Assembly: GCF_036786105.1 (NCBI RefSeq)
Contig: NZ_DAIQRQ010000007.1
Location: forward strand, 1 to 64,000
Reading direction: 5' to 3'
DNA: 64,000 nt
From: Ohtaekwangia sp036786105
GTDB taxonomy: Bacteria > Bacteroidota > Bacteroidia > Cytophagales > Cyclobacteriaceae
Shown here: in pieces, positions 27,591 through 36,276 of the stretch
Position numbering within the stretch: the stretch's first letter is position 1
How the letters are laid out: every line of letters begins with the position of its first letter
Position numbers and translations under genes: made by a program
Notes under the pieces: model-generated
What the model was told of the DNA's origin: nothing
The model's input: only the letters and a program-made list of their open reading frames with translations
Database searches by the model: none

Positions 27591-27610
27591 AATATTGTGA
27601 GGAGAGTAGC

Positions 27611-27650
27611 AAAGAGGAGTGTAGTGATGCATTCCTCTTTTTTTATTTTA
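27611..27650 (+). terminator. Terminator of the permease cluster
   Basis: AAAGAGGA (27611-27618) pairs with TCCTCTTT (27633-27640). Three further pairs inside the loop are possible (GTG with CAT), and a T run and ATTTTA follow. It lies right after the relic permease tail and faces the convergent DtxR-type gene. Confidence 0.9.
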
Positions 27651-27698
27651 AATACAAGTCAGAGAGACAGGAAGTCAGGAAGAAGGAAAGTCGGAAGT
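27651..27698. repeat. Purine-rich GTCAGGAAG repeat
   Basis: AATACAAGTCAG is followed by iterated GACAGGAAGTCAGGAAG and GGAAAGTCGGAAGT units. A related segment, ATACAAGTCAGGAAGACG, occurs at 45127-45144 inside another intergenic repeat cluster. The pattern suggests a short dispersed low-complexity family; the function is unknown. Confidence 0.5.
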
Positions 27699-27706
27699 AA
27701 ACAAGG

Positions 27707-28408
27707 CTACCGCTTGCGTATGGGTTTGCGTGTTTTAGTATCTCCGCATTGGTTGCACACGATGATGATGTTCTCAGCGAACTTGGGGCTTACGCTCGAT
27801 CTTTTTCCATTTACTTCTATATCGATCAAATCATCGTACGATTGCCGTGAGAGTATTTTTATATCGTTATTGATGCGCAGACCAACTTTATCTACATATT
27901 GAAGAAAAGCAGAGGAGTTATCTTTTACACCTACCATGCGGCAGTTGTGTCCTATTTCCTCTTCCAGTAATGTCTTTTTCGAGAGCACGATCATTTCGCC
28001 TTTGGCATTGGGAATTACATCGCCATGCGGATCGTATTTCGGAAAACCCAAAAACTTGTCAAGCTTATCGACGAGCTTTGCCGATTGAATATGCTCCAGT
28101 TGTTCGGCCACTTCGTGTACCTCGTCCCAGGTAAAATCCAGTTTCTCGTATAAGAATGTTTCCCACAGGCGATGCTTGCGGATCACCTCAATGCCGCGTT
28201 TCCGGCCTTCAGTGGTCAGCGAGATCTTGCCATACTTCTCATACATAACCAGCGACTTCTCCTTCAGCTTCTTCAGCATATCATTCGCGGTGGCTGGCTT
28301 TACCTGCAGCAACTGTGCCAGCTCATTCGTGCCTGCTTCCTTCGTCTCCTTTTCAAGCGTCAGCTTTAGCAGGGCTTTCAGATAATTTTCTTCGGTTAAT
28401 GAGAGCAT
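27707..28408 (-). CDS. DtxR/MntR-family metal-dependent repressor
   Basis: A 233-residue metalloregulator. The start at 28408 ('MLSLTEENYLKALLKL') is preferred because the longer frame adds a Cys/Phe-rich leader unlike the family. The winged helix is at about 1-65 ('LLQVKPATANDMLKKLKEK'). The metal-binding dimerisation domain has 'RHRLWETFLYEKLDFTWDEV' and 'HEVAEQLEHIQS' (Glu/His ligands). A FeoA/SH3-like domain follows, with an unusual C-terminal 'CNQCGD'. With bound Mn2+ or Fe2+ it should repress uptake genes. It is divergent from the TonB receptor and an 18-bp inverted repeat of DtxR type sits between them. A TATTTTTG box ends only 4 nt before its ATG, hinting at a leaderless mRNA. Confidence 0.92.
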   Translation of the reverse strand: MLSLTEENYLKALLKLTLEKETKEAGTNELAQLLQVKPATANDMLKKLKEKSLVMYEKYGKISLTTEGRKRGIEVIRKHRLWETFLYEKLDFTWDEVHEVAEQLEHIQSAKLVDKLDKFLGFPKYDPHGDVIPNAKGEMIVLSKKTLLEEEIGHNCRMVGVKDNSSAFLQYVDKVGLRINNDIKILSRQSYDDLIDIEVNGKRSSVSPKFAENIIIVCNQCGDTKTRKPIRKR

Positions 28409-28443
28409 GCAGCAAAAATATGAAAATACATTCAAACTGATAT

Positions 28444-28461
28444 TGTTAGGTCAATCTAACA
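28444..28461. promoter_or_regulatory. Putative DtxR/MntR operator
   Basis: TGTTAG (28444-28449) and CTAACA (28456-28461) form a perfect inverted repeat with a 6-bp spacer, resembling DtxR-family sites (TTAGG...CTAA). It lies immediately upstream of the TonB receptor's -7 box and overlaps its candidate -33 TTG, a classic repressor position. Confidence 0.7.
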
Positions 28462-28465
28462 TTAT

Positions 28466-28473
28466 TATTTTTG
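28466..28473 (+). promoter_or_regulatory. Bacteroidota -7 box for the TonB-dependent receptor
   Basis: TATTTTTG matches TAnnTTTG. A TTG at 28443-28445 lies 20 bp upstream as a -33 element and is partly covered by the operator. The ATG at 28493 leaves a leader of about 13 nt. Confidence 0.65.
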
Positions 28474-28492
28474 TAGCCTGAACTATAAAAGT

Positions 28493-30967
28493 ATGGTATT
28501 GTTCTGTGTACGCAAAGGAATAATCGTTTTGGGGTGGTTGATGGTTTTTATGCCGGCGGGTTTTGCTCAGAAGGCTGCTTTATCCGGCAAAGTAATGTCA
28601 GAAGGAAAGGCTGTGGAGTTTGCCACTGTATTCCTGGCAAAGACTTCGTTTGGAAGTGCTACCGATAGCACCGGCCGTTACTCTGTCAAGAATATACCTC
28701 CGGGCACTTACCAGGTGCAGGTATCCTGCATCGGCTATCTGAAAGCAGAGAAGACCATCGTAGTGGATGGAGAGAATACCATCGTTGATTTTGAATTGAA
28801 TGCAGATGGCACCACATTGAACGAAGTGGTTATCACAGGTGTAAGCCGTGCTACGCTGGTGCGTGAAAACCCGATTGCTATTATTGGTATATCGCCACGT
28901 GCGTTGGAGCAGGCAGCAGAAAGTAACATCATCGATGCCCTCTCCAAAAATGCTCCAGGTCTGGCTGTAGTGAAAACAGGTCCCAACATCTCCAAGCCTT
29001 TCATTCGTGGATTAGGTTATAACCGCGTACTTACACTCTACGATGGTATACGGCAGGAGGGGCAACAGTGGGGCGATGAGCACGGCATTGAAGTGGATGC
29101 CTATAATATGGAGCGTGCCGAAGTAATTAAAGGCCCATCCAGTCTTATGTATGGATCGGATGCGCTGGCCGGTGTGGTAAGTTTGTTTCCCTGTATTCCG
29201 GACGAGCAGGATGGAAAGATTCATGGCAAGTTTACATCCGAGTATCAAACGAATAATAACCTCATTGGCAACGGGCTGCAGGTAGGCTATAGTGACAAGC
29301 ATTTTCTGGCGGCTCTTCGCGGGTCGTATCGCGTGGCCAAAAATTATCGTAATGCTGTAGACGGTCGTGTCTATAATACCAATTTCGATGAGAAGAATAT
29401 ATCGGCCTTGCTGGGCTATACCAACGACAAGGGATACTCGCACTTTAATGTTACTCTCTACGATAACCTGCAAGGTATACCCGATGGCAGTCGCGATTCG
29501 CTAAGCCGGAAATTTACCAGGCAGATATACGAAGGTCTTGCAGACCATGTAGCCAAGCGCCCTGTAGTATCGGATGACGAACTGAATTCATACAAGCTTT
29601 CGCCGCTGCATCAGCATATTCAACATTATCGTATGTATACGCATAATTTTTATGCGATAGGGAAGGGAGACATCGATTTTCAATTTGCCTTTCAGCAAAA
29701 TCACAGAAGGGAATATAACCACCCCACAGCACCGCAGCAGGCAGGATTATACCTGCGGCTGAACACTTATAACTATGGCCTGCGCTACAACGCACCTGCC
29801 ATTGCCAACATAGAAACCACTGCAGGTATTAATGGCATGGTGCAGAACAACAAGAGTAAAAACGCTACCGACTTCCCTATACCGGACTATAACCTGGTGG
29901 ATGCCGGTATGTATGTACACTTCAAGTGGAAACATAAAGACTGGACACTGGGCGGTGGCGCGCGTTACGATGTTCGCGATGTGCGATGGAATGATTTTTA
30001 TGTAGGCACCGATCCTGCTACAGGCTTCGGCCGGCATGTATCTATACCGGATACCGCTCATGCTGTTCTGCAATTTTCGAAATACCAGAAACGGCTGGGC
30101 GGTATATCGGCCAGCGCGGGTGTAACCTATCAGGTAAATCCACAAGTAAGTCTGAAAGCAAATATAGCACGGGGCTACCGCGCTCCGAATATTACAGAGA
30201 TTGCTTCCAACGGACTTGATCCCGGGGCACACATTATATACCTCGGCAATCGTAACTTCGATCCCGAATTTTCGCTGCAGGAAGATATCGGTATAACAGC
30301 CCACTACAGCAACTTTTCAGGATCGTTGAGTGTATTCAACAATCATGTTACCAACTATATTTACCTGTCCCTGCTGGTAGATGCTGATAATAATCCTATT
30401 CGCGATACACAGGGAAACAAGACCTATCAATACGAGCAGTCTTCAGCACAACTGTATGGAACCGAAGCAACATTCTCGTTACATCCTGAAAAAATAAAAG
30501 GCTTTCGTTGGGATAACAGCCTGGCGCTTGTCTATGGGTTTAACCGGAAGTCAGAATATAAAAATGACAAGCAAAATGGTGAATACCTGCCGTTGATACC
30601 ACCGGTAAAATTTGTAACAGACGTGTCGCAAAAGATGACCGTTCGTTCAAAATATATTACAAGCCTTACCGCGCGGATGGAGACAGAACTTACCGCAGCA
30701 CAGAACCGATACCTGGGTATTAATAACACCGAGACAAGAACACCCGGCTATGCTGTTCTTAACGTTGGCGTCTCGGCAGATATATCGTATTGCAGGAGCA
30801 ACACCGCCCAACTGCAAGTGCAGGTAAACAACCTGCTGAACGAAGTATATCAGTCTAACCTGAGCAGGCTCAAGTACTTTGAGTATTACAGCCAGACGCC
30901 CAACGGTCGCTCCGGCATCTATAATATGGGTCGCAATATTTGTATGAAACTGGTTTTGCCGTTGTAA
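28493..30967 (+). CDS. TonB-dependent receptor, probable metal uptake
   Basis: An 824-residue outer membrane transporter. The signal peptide ends near 'MPAGFAQ'. A CarboxypepD_reg-like domain (about 28-110) contains 'GRYSVKNIPPGTYQVQVSCI'. The plug domain (about 125-235) has 'KPFIRGLGYNRVLTLYDGIR' and 'VIKGPSSLMYGSDALAGVV'. The rest is a 22-strand-type barrel with 'KANIARGYRAPNITE'. Divergence from a DtxR/MntR-type repressor with an operator over its promoter implies repression when Mn or Fe is plentiful, so the substrate is probably a metal or metal complex. The plug sequence also resembles zinc/copper receptors, so the metal is uncertain. Confidence 0.9.
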   Translation: MVLFCVRKGIIVLGWLMVFMPAGFAQKAALSGKVMSEGKAVEFATVFLAKTSFGSATDSTGRYSVKNIPPGTYQVQVSCIGYLKAEKTIVVDGENTIVDFELNADGTTLNEVVITGVSRATLVRENPIAIIGISPRALEQAAESNIIDALSKNAPGLAVVKTGPNISKPFIRGLGYNRVLTLYDGIRQEGQQWGDEHGIEVDAYNMERAEVIKGPSSLMYGSDALAGVVSLFPCIPDEQDGKIHGKFTSEYQTNNNLIGNGLQVGYSDKHFLAALRGSYRVAKNYRNAVDGRVYNTNFDEKNISALLGYTNDKGYSHFNVTLYDNLQGIPDGSRDSLSRKFTRQIYEGLADHVAKRPVVSDDELNSYKLSPLHQHIQHYRMYTHNFYAIGKGDIDFQFAFQQNHRREYNHPTAPQQAGLYLRLNTYNYGLRYNAPAIANIETTAGINGMVQNNKSKNATDFPIPDYNLVDAGMYVHFKWKHKDWTLGGGARYDVRDVRWNDFYVGTDPATGFGRHVSIPDTAHAVLQFSKYQKRLGGISASAGVTYQVNPQVSLKANIARGYRAPNITEIASNGLDPGAHIIYLGNRNFDPEFSLQEDIGITAHYSNFSGSLSVFNNHVTNYIYLSLLVDADNNPIRDTQGNKTYQYEQSSAQLYGTEATFSLHPEKIKGFRWDNSLALVYGFNRKSEYKNDKQNGEYLPLIPPVKFVTDVSQKMTVRSKYITSLTARMETELTAAQNRYLGINNTETRTPGYAVLNVGVSADISYCRSNTAQLQVQVNNLLNEVYQSNLSRLKYFEYYSQTPNGRSGIYNMGRNICMKLVLPL

Positions 30968-31206
30968 GAGCGTTTTGTGATCATCACCGATTCCTGCCGT
31001 TTGTAATCATTGCTTGTTCTTTACTTCCCCACGGCGTTGGTCTTTTATATTTTCAACAGGTATTCTCCTGTGTGCGAGTTTCTTTCGCGGGCAATCTTTT
31101 TCAAAACATTCTATTTCGATTGAAACCATACAATCCTTTTTCTTTTTCACGGTCATATTGCTAACTTTTCACCCTAAGCTCTACTTGCTAAACTTATTTT
31201 GACTGC

Positions 31207-33705
31207 ATGAAAAACCGTGCCCTGAAATTCACGATCGCCTTTGGAATTATCGGACTGATCATCGCCATTCTTATTTCGTATGTTGAACGCAGCACAGTCA
31301 GTACATATCAGAATAACCTTCCCTATATAGCACTGGGAGATAACATCAAGAACCGTGTAACACAAGGGCACTTGTGGTTTGAAGAGCTGATGACCGGTGA
31401 TGCTACACTCAATTATGAGCGCGACATTTTGCCGCTGTTCAACACTTCCAGAGATATATTGCAAACTGCGTATGATGGAAAAGAGAATGAACTCGGCAAA
31501 TTCAAAAGCGATATTGATGAAGAAACAAAAGCTATTCTGAAAGAATCCATCATCAGCCTCGACCGGTTGGCCGAATCAGCACAAGAGCGCTGGAAATTCA
31601 AGCAGCAGGAGTTGAAAACACAGCCGAAGCGCGACAGCACGGGTGCCATTATTTCTACCGGCTCAACAGAACAAGCCGGAAGCCAGCTCGACCAGAAGTT
31701 CGATGCCAGCTATGAAGCATTCCAGAAGAAAATGGATCAGCTGATCAACCACATCGATATAAATGTAAAAGCCGATGCCTCTTATATAAATCTGTTGTCG
31801 TGGTTATCCATTGCGTTGGTTATAACAGCGTTTGCAGTACTTTGTGTGATATTATACCGCCTGCAAAGCAGTAGCGACAGCCTCGTAAAAGAAAACAGCA
31901 AAAGGCTGGAAGCACAAAACAAAGATGTTAATTCACTCACCGGCTTTGTAGAATCTATATCGGCGGGTAACTATGACGTTGAGCTGCAAGAGCTGGCCGA
32001 TGCAGGCCTTGGCGAAACGCTTCTCAATATGCGCAACAAACTGCGCAACAATGCCGAAGAAGACCGCAGACGCAACTGGTCCACTACTGGTCTGGCACAA
32101 ATAGGGGAGATACTGCGCACATCAACTTCTTCTACGGAAGAACTCTTTGATAACATCATCAAATTTGTTGTAAAATATACCAGGAGCAACCAGGGAGGTT
32201 TGTTCGTGCTGAACGAAGAGACTGAAGGTGACCATTTTCTGGAGCTCGTAGCCTGCTATGCCTTTGAGCGCAAGAAGTTCCTGAAAAAGAGAGTGGCTAT
32301 TGGCGAAGGCCTGGTAGGTCAAACCTACATGGAAGGTGCACGCATCTATTTGGTAGAGGTGCCGCAGGAATATATATCCATAACCTCTGGTTTGGGAGGT
32401 TCTAACCCCAATGCACTCTTGCTGGTGCCACTGAAAGTAAACGAGCGCACCTATGGTGTAATTGAGCTCGCGACCTTCGGGCAATACCAGGAATTTGAAA
32501 TAGACCTTGTTGAAAAACTGGCAGAAAGTATAGCGTCTACCATATCTACTGTGCGGGCTAATGAGAGCACGCGCGTTCTGCTGGAGCGTACTCAGCAGCA
32601 GGCCGAAGAGATGCGCGCGCAGGAAGAGGAGATGCGCCAGAACATGGAAGAGCTGGAGGCCACACAAGAAGAAATGCGCCGCAAGGAAAAGCATATCCAG
32701 AACATGCTTGATGGCGAAAAGCAGCGCAACGAGATCAGCCAGAAAAATCGTAAAGTTTTAATGGAGCTTACCAAGAACCGTGATGTGCAATCTGGTAACT
32801 GGAATGCAGCGCTGGAGAAAATTACTTCCACTATTTGTCAGCAACTTCATGTATCGCGATGCAGCGTATGGTCGCTCAACAACCTGCGCAATAAGCTGAC
32901 CAGTGAAAAATTATATAAGCTCCGGGATAAATCATTTGAGTCAGGCGCCGAGCTGATGGCAAAAGATTACCCCGACTTTTTTGAAACTCTTACACGCGAA
33001 GACATTATTATAGCAAACGATGCGCTGACCCATGCAGCGACTCGCGAGTTTACTGAGAACTATTTTAACCCGCAGGATATACGTTCGTTACTGGGTGTAC
33101 CCTTCTTCAATGAAGGTCGTATTGCCGGGGTGATTAACTGCGAGCATCAGCATGAACAAAAGCAATGGACAGAAGAAGATATAGAGTTCCTCAAGTCATG
33201 TGCTGATCTGGTAACAGTAGCTTACAATACCATGAAGATCAACTCGATGATCGATAGCCTCAACGATGCACAGGAAACGCTGCAAACGATCATTGATAAT
33301 ATACCACGCGCTGTATTCTGGAAAGACAGGGAACTGCGCTTCCAGGGGTGTAACCGGATCTTTGCCAACGTAGCAGGTCTCAAGTCACACAAAGAACTTG
33401 TAGGGCATACCGATTTTGATATGCCGTGGAGGGAACATGCCGAAGCCTATCGCGCCGATGACATGGCAGTGATGAACAGCCGCAAGGCGCGCCTCAACCT
33501 GGAAGAGAAGAATGTGAACAGCAATGGTGATGTATCGTGGGTACTCACCAGCAAAGTGCCGATAATGAATCAGCACGGAGAAGTAGTCGCAGTATTGGGT
33601 ATGTTTGAAGATATTACCGAACGGAAAATGAAGGAAGCCGATATCGAAAGCAAGCTGAAAGAACTGGAGCAACTCAAAAAGATGCTCGAAAGTCGTTCAA
33701 ATTGA
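31207..33705 (+). CDS. Membrane GAF-GAF-PAS sensor without an output domain
   Basis: An 832-residue receptor. TM1 is at about 7-25 and a mostly helical periplasmic domain spans about 26-195. TM2 at about 198-216 is followed by a HAMP-like linker to about 280. GAF1 spans about 300-455. A long heptad coiled coil ('EEMRAQEEEMRQNMEELEA' and onward) covers about 460-520, then GAF2 at about 530-690 and PAS at about 700-805 with 'GMFEDITERK'. The protein ends about 20 residues after the PAS domain with a short helix. No histidine kinase, GGDEF or methyl-accepting domain is present, so it must signal through a partner or the coiled coil. No kinase gene is adjacent. Confidence 0.85.
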   Translation: MKNRALKFTIAFGIIGLIIAILISYVERSTVSTYQNNLPYIALGDNIKNRVTQGHLWFEELMTGDATLNYERDILPLFNTSRDILQTAYDGKENELGKFKSDIDEETKAILKESIISLDRLAESAQERWKFKQQELKTQPKRDSTGAIISTGSTEQAGSQLDQKFDASYEAFQKKMDQLINHIDINVKADASYINLLSWLSIALVITAFAVLCVILYRLQSSSDSLVKENSKRLEAQNKDVNSLTGFVESISAGNYDVELQELADAGLGETLLNMRNKLRNNAEEDRRRNWSTTGLAQIGEILRTSTSSTEELFDNIIKFVVKYTRSNQGGLFVLNEETEGDHFLELVACYAFERKKFLKKRVAIGEGLVGQTYMEGARIYLVEVPQEYISITSGLGGSNPNALLLVPLKVNERTYGVIELATFGQYQEFEIDLVEKLAESIASTISTVRANESTRVLLERTQQQAEEMRAQEEEMRQNMEELEATQEEMRRKEKHIQNMLDGEKQRNEISQKNRKVLMELTKNRDVQSGNWNAALEKITSTICQQLHVSRCSVWSLNNLRNKLTSEKLYKLRDKSFESGAELMAKDYPDFFETLTREDIIIANDALTHAATREFTENYFNPQDIRSLLGVPFFNEGRIAGVINCEHQHEQKQWTEEDIEFLKSCADLVTVAYNTMKINSMIDSLNDAQETLQTIIDNIPRAVFWKDRELRFQGCNRIFANVAGLKSHKELVGHTDFDMPWREHAEAYRADDMAVMNSRKARLNLEEKNVNSNGDVSWVLTSKVPIMNQHGEVVAVLGMFEDITERKMKEADIESKLKELEQLKKMLESRSN

Positions 33706-33814
33706 TTATTTTTTCAGGAAAGTATTACATCTGCCGGCACCGGAGTATACAGGTAAAACAATTTTTAGCCTGACTTTTACTATTTTTACTGATTATTACT
33801 CAACTACCCGTAAT

Positions 33815-34891
33815 ATGAACCATCGCTTTCTCATTTTTATGGCTGCGTGCATGACGCTTAGCGTCTCCCTTTTTGCGCAGGGCGAACGTAAGGATAAAAC
33901 GGCCGTTACCTACGAAGAAATATATGACGAGCCGTATTCGGTCAACAAGCTTTTTGTTGGACTTATGCCACTATACGGCGAATTGTTTGCTACCAACGTG
34001 AATGCAGGGTTTGGGGCAGAAGCAGTTTACTATCATAAAGACAAGATGGATTTCCGGGTGCAGTTCCGGAAAACCTATAGCCAGCAGTTTTTCGATTTCT
34101 CGCGCGACCTGGCCAGCAAGCAAAGCAGCGTAGACAATCGTGCTGAAGTTTTTAACTATTACGAGTTTGGACTTACGTACCATATCAAAGATTTTGAGGA
34201 AAGCTCCAAAACCAAAATGTTCCTCTACAAGAAAAGCTATAAGGGGGATAAATGGGCAGCCCGCGTACCCCTGAGTGCTGATGTACCCTGCAAAGTGCGC
34301 AAGATATATGGTGTGCGTTTAGGCGGTATAATCTGGGATAGCTCCACGGATGTTGCCCGTGCCCTCAGCGCCCAGAAAATGAATAACAACGTGTTGGTTA
34401 CAGCGGAAGGTAAACCACTGCCGCTGCAAGAGTATAATACTTCGGGCAAACTCGTAAATGTACATCCGTTTACCAACATCGCATCCAAAGGCCTTTACCT
34501 GGGCGGTTCTATGAGCTGGATCAAAAACGTAGCCGTGAACTTCGATAAATTTGAAGAAGGTATAGATGACCTGATGATCACTGCGTATGCCGATATACTT
34601 TTTGCACCTTCGCTTACGCTGGATGATATAATATATACGAATAAAGATTCTTTCGGAGCCGCTATTGCCGGCTCAACGGCTACGTATTCAATTGATCCAC
34701 TAAAGACCAAGAAGCTCGGGTTCCGCCTCGGCTTGGATGGTCGCTTCAACCGTCAGTTTGGTTGGTCGTATGGTGCAGAGGTAGGATATCGCCCCGCACT
34801 GGAGAAGAGAACGTTCTATGCGTTGCTCAAGATCTGCTTCCCTGTATTCGGTACCAACCTCGATTACAAGGTTGAGTCGTTCGGAAAATAA
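33815..34891 (+). CDS. Hypothetical exported outer-membrane-like protein
   Basis: A 358-residue protein I do not recognise. A signal peptide ends at 'SVSLFAQ' (about residue 22). The mature part is rich in alternating hydrophobic/aromatic strands ('FGAEAVYYHKDKMDFRVQFR', 'LGFRLGLDGRF', 'SYGAEVGYRPALEKRTFYAL'), consistent with a beta-barrel of perhaps 12-14 strands, and it has no cysteine motif. It follows the GAF/PAS sensor by 109 bp in the same direction. A functional link is possible but unsupported. Confidence 0.75.
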   Translation: MNHRFLIFMAACMTLSVSLFAQGERKDKTAVTYEEIYDEPYSVNKLFVGLMPLYGELFATNVNAGFGAEAVYYHKDKMDFRVQFRKTYSQQFFDFSRDLASKQSSVDNRAEVFNYYEFGLTYHIKDFEESSKTKMFLYKKSYKGDKWAARVPLSADVPCKVRKIYGVRLGGIIWDSSTDVARALSAQKMNNNVLVTAEGKPLPLQEYNTSGKLVNVHPFTNIASKGLYLGGSMSWIKNVAVNFDKFEEGIDDLMITAYADILFAPSLTLDDIIYTNKDSFGAAIAGSTATYSIDPLKTKKLGFRLGLDGRFNRQFGWSYGAEVGYRPALEKRTFYALLKICFPVFGTNLDYKVESFGK

Positions 34892-35007
34892 TTAACGTGT
34901 TTTTCATTGATAGGTGTGTACGTGTTTACGTGCGCCTTTACAGCCTATATCTCCATGTAATCCCGTGTCTGCTTTGATTATTGTGGAGACGTGCGTTACT
35001 TCGGGTC

Positions 35008-36240
35008 ATGGCAGATATATTGATCCGGAATATCAAGGGGTTGGTGCAGGTACGTGCAGCCGGTATAGATCGTGTGGCCGGAAAGGCTATGAGCGAGTTG
35101 CCGGTATTGGAGAATGCTTATCTGCACCTTAACAACGGCGTGATACAGGCGTATGGTCGCATGGAAGAGCTGCCAGTTATACATGCTTCTGAAGAGATTG
35201 ATGCCACCGGCCGATATGTATTCCCTTCTTTTGTTGATTCGCATACCCACCTCGTTTTTGCCGCCAGCCGCGAAGAAGAATTTGTGATGAAGATCAAAGG
35301 CGCTTCGTATGCCGAGATTGCCGCGAAGGGCGGAGGTATACTGAACTCTGCACGCAAACTTCAGCAAACCTCAGACGATGAACTATATGAGCGCGCCCTG
35401 CTTCGCGCCAACGAGATCATGGCTACCGGTACTGGTGCTGTTGAAATCAAGAGCGGCTACGGACTCACTACACGCGATGAACTCCGCATGCTTCGCATTG
35501 CCAGACGCATCGGGAATGAAACTCCGCTTACTGTAAAGACTACATTTCTGGGAGCACACGCAATACCTGCCGGTATAATACAGTCGGATTATATAAAACT
35601 CATCATCGATGAAATGATACCGGCTGTAGCTGCCGAAAAGCTGGCCGACTATATCGATGTGTTTTGTGAACAGGGTTTCTTTACAATGGATGAAACGGAA
35701 CGCATTGTAGAAACAGGCAAGCAGTTTGGTATGAAGCCGCGCATACATGCCAATCAATTGCATCGCTCCGGAGGTGTACAGGTAGGTGTTAAAACAGGTG
35801 CTCTTAGTGTTGATCATCTTGAAAATATAGGAGTTGAAGAAATAGAAGCACTGAAGAACAGCACCGTAATGCCAACGGCTCTCCCAGGCGCAGCATTCTT
35901 TCTGGGATTGCCATTTCCTCCCGCACGTCAACTGATTGAAGCGGCATTACCGTTAGCAATAGCCTCCGACTATAACCCGGGCTCTGCACCCAGTGGCAAT
36001 ATGCCGCTGATGGTATCGCTTGCCTGTATAAAAATGAAAATGACTCCCGAAGAAGCGATCAATGCAGCTACCCTAAACACAGCAGCAGCACTCGAGCTGC
36101 AGCATACGCATGGAAGCATCACACCCGGCAAGGTTGCCAATGTATACATCACAACTCCTATGTCGGGTATAGCCTATATGCCGTACGCGTTTGGCAGTCG
36201 GGTGATCGATCGCGTAATCCTCAAAGGCAAAATAATATAG
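35008..36240 (+). CDS. hutI: Imidazolonepropionase
   Basis: A 410-residue amidohydrolase that opens 4-imidazolone-5-propionate to N-formimino-L-glutamate, the third step of histidine degradation. The metal-binding HxH is in 'FVDSHTHLVFAASREEE'. Family-specific 'GTGAVEIKSGYGLT' and 'IHANQLHRSGG' are present, and the late Asp lies in 'IASDYNPGSAPSGNMPLM'. The ATG at 35008 ('MADILIRNIKG') is chosen over an upstream TTG because HutI proteins begin here. No hutH, hutU or hutG lies in the window, so the pathway genes are dispersed. It is convergent with the ABC permease gene. Confidence 0.95.
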   Translation: MADILIRNIKGLVQVRAAGIDRVAGKAMSELPVLENAYLHLNNGVIQAYGRMEELPVIHASEEIDATGRYVFPSFVDSHTHLVFAASREEEFVMKIKGASYAEIAAKGGGILNSARKLQQTSDDELYERALLRANEIMATGTGAVEIKSGYGLTTRDELRMLRIARRIGNETPLTVKTTFLGAHAIPAGIIQSDYIKLIIDEMIPAVAAEKLADYIDVFCEQGFFTMDETERIVETGKQFGMKPRIHANQLHRSGGVQVGVKTGALSVDHLENIGVEEIEALKNSTVMPTALPGAAFFLGLPFPPARQLIEAALPLAIASDYNPGSAPSGNMPLMVSLACIKMKMTPEEAINAATLNTAAALELQHTHGSITPGKVANVYITTPMSGIAYMPYAFGSRVIDRVILKGKII

Positions 36241-36245
36241 TATAG

Positions 36246-36276
36246 ATCAGCGATCATGATTTATTGGATCGCTGAT
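36246..36276. terminator. Hairpin between convergent genes
   Basis: ATCAGCGATC (36246-36255) and GATCGCTGAT (36267-36276) form a perfect 10-bp stem with an 11-nt loop. It overlaps the last codons of the minus-strand permease. There is no T tract, so termination efficiency is uncertain. It may serve both convergent transcripts. Confidence 0.5.
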
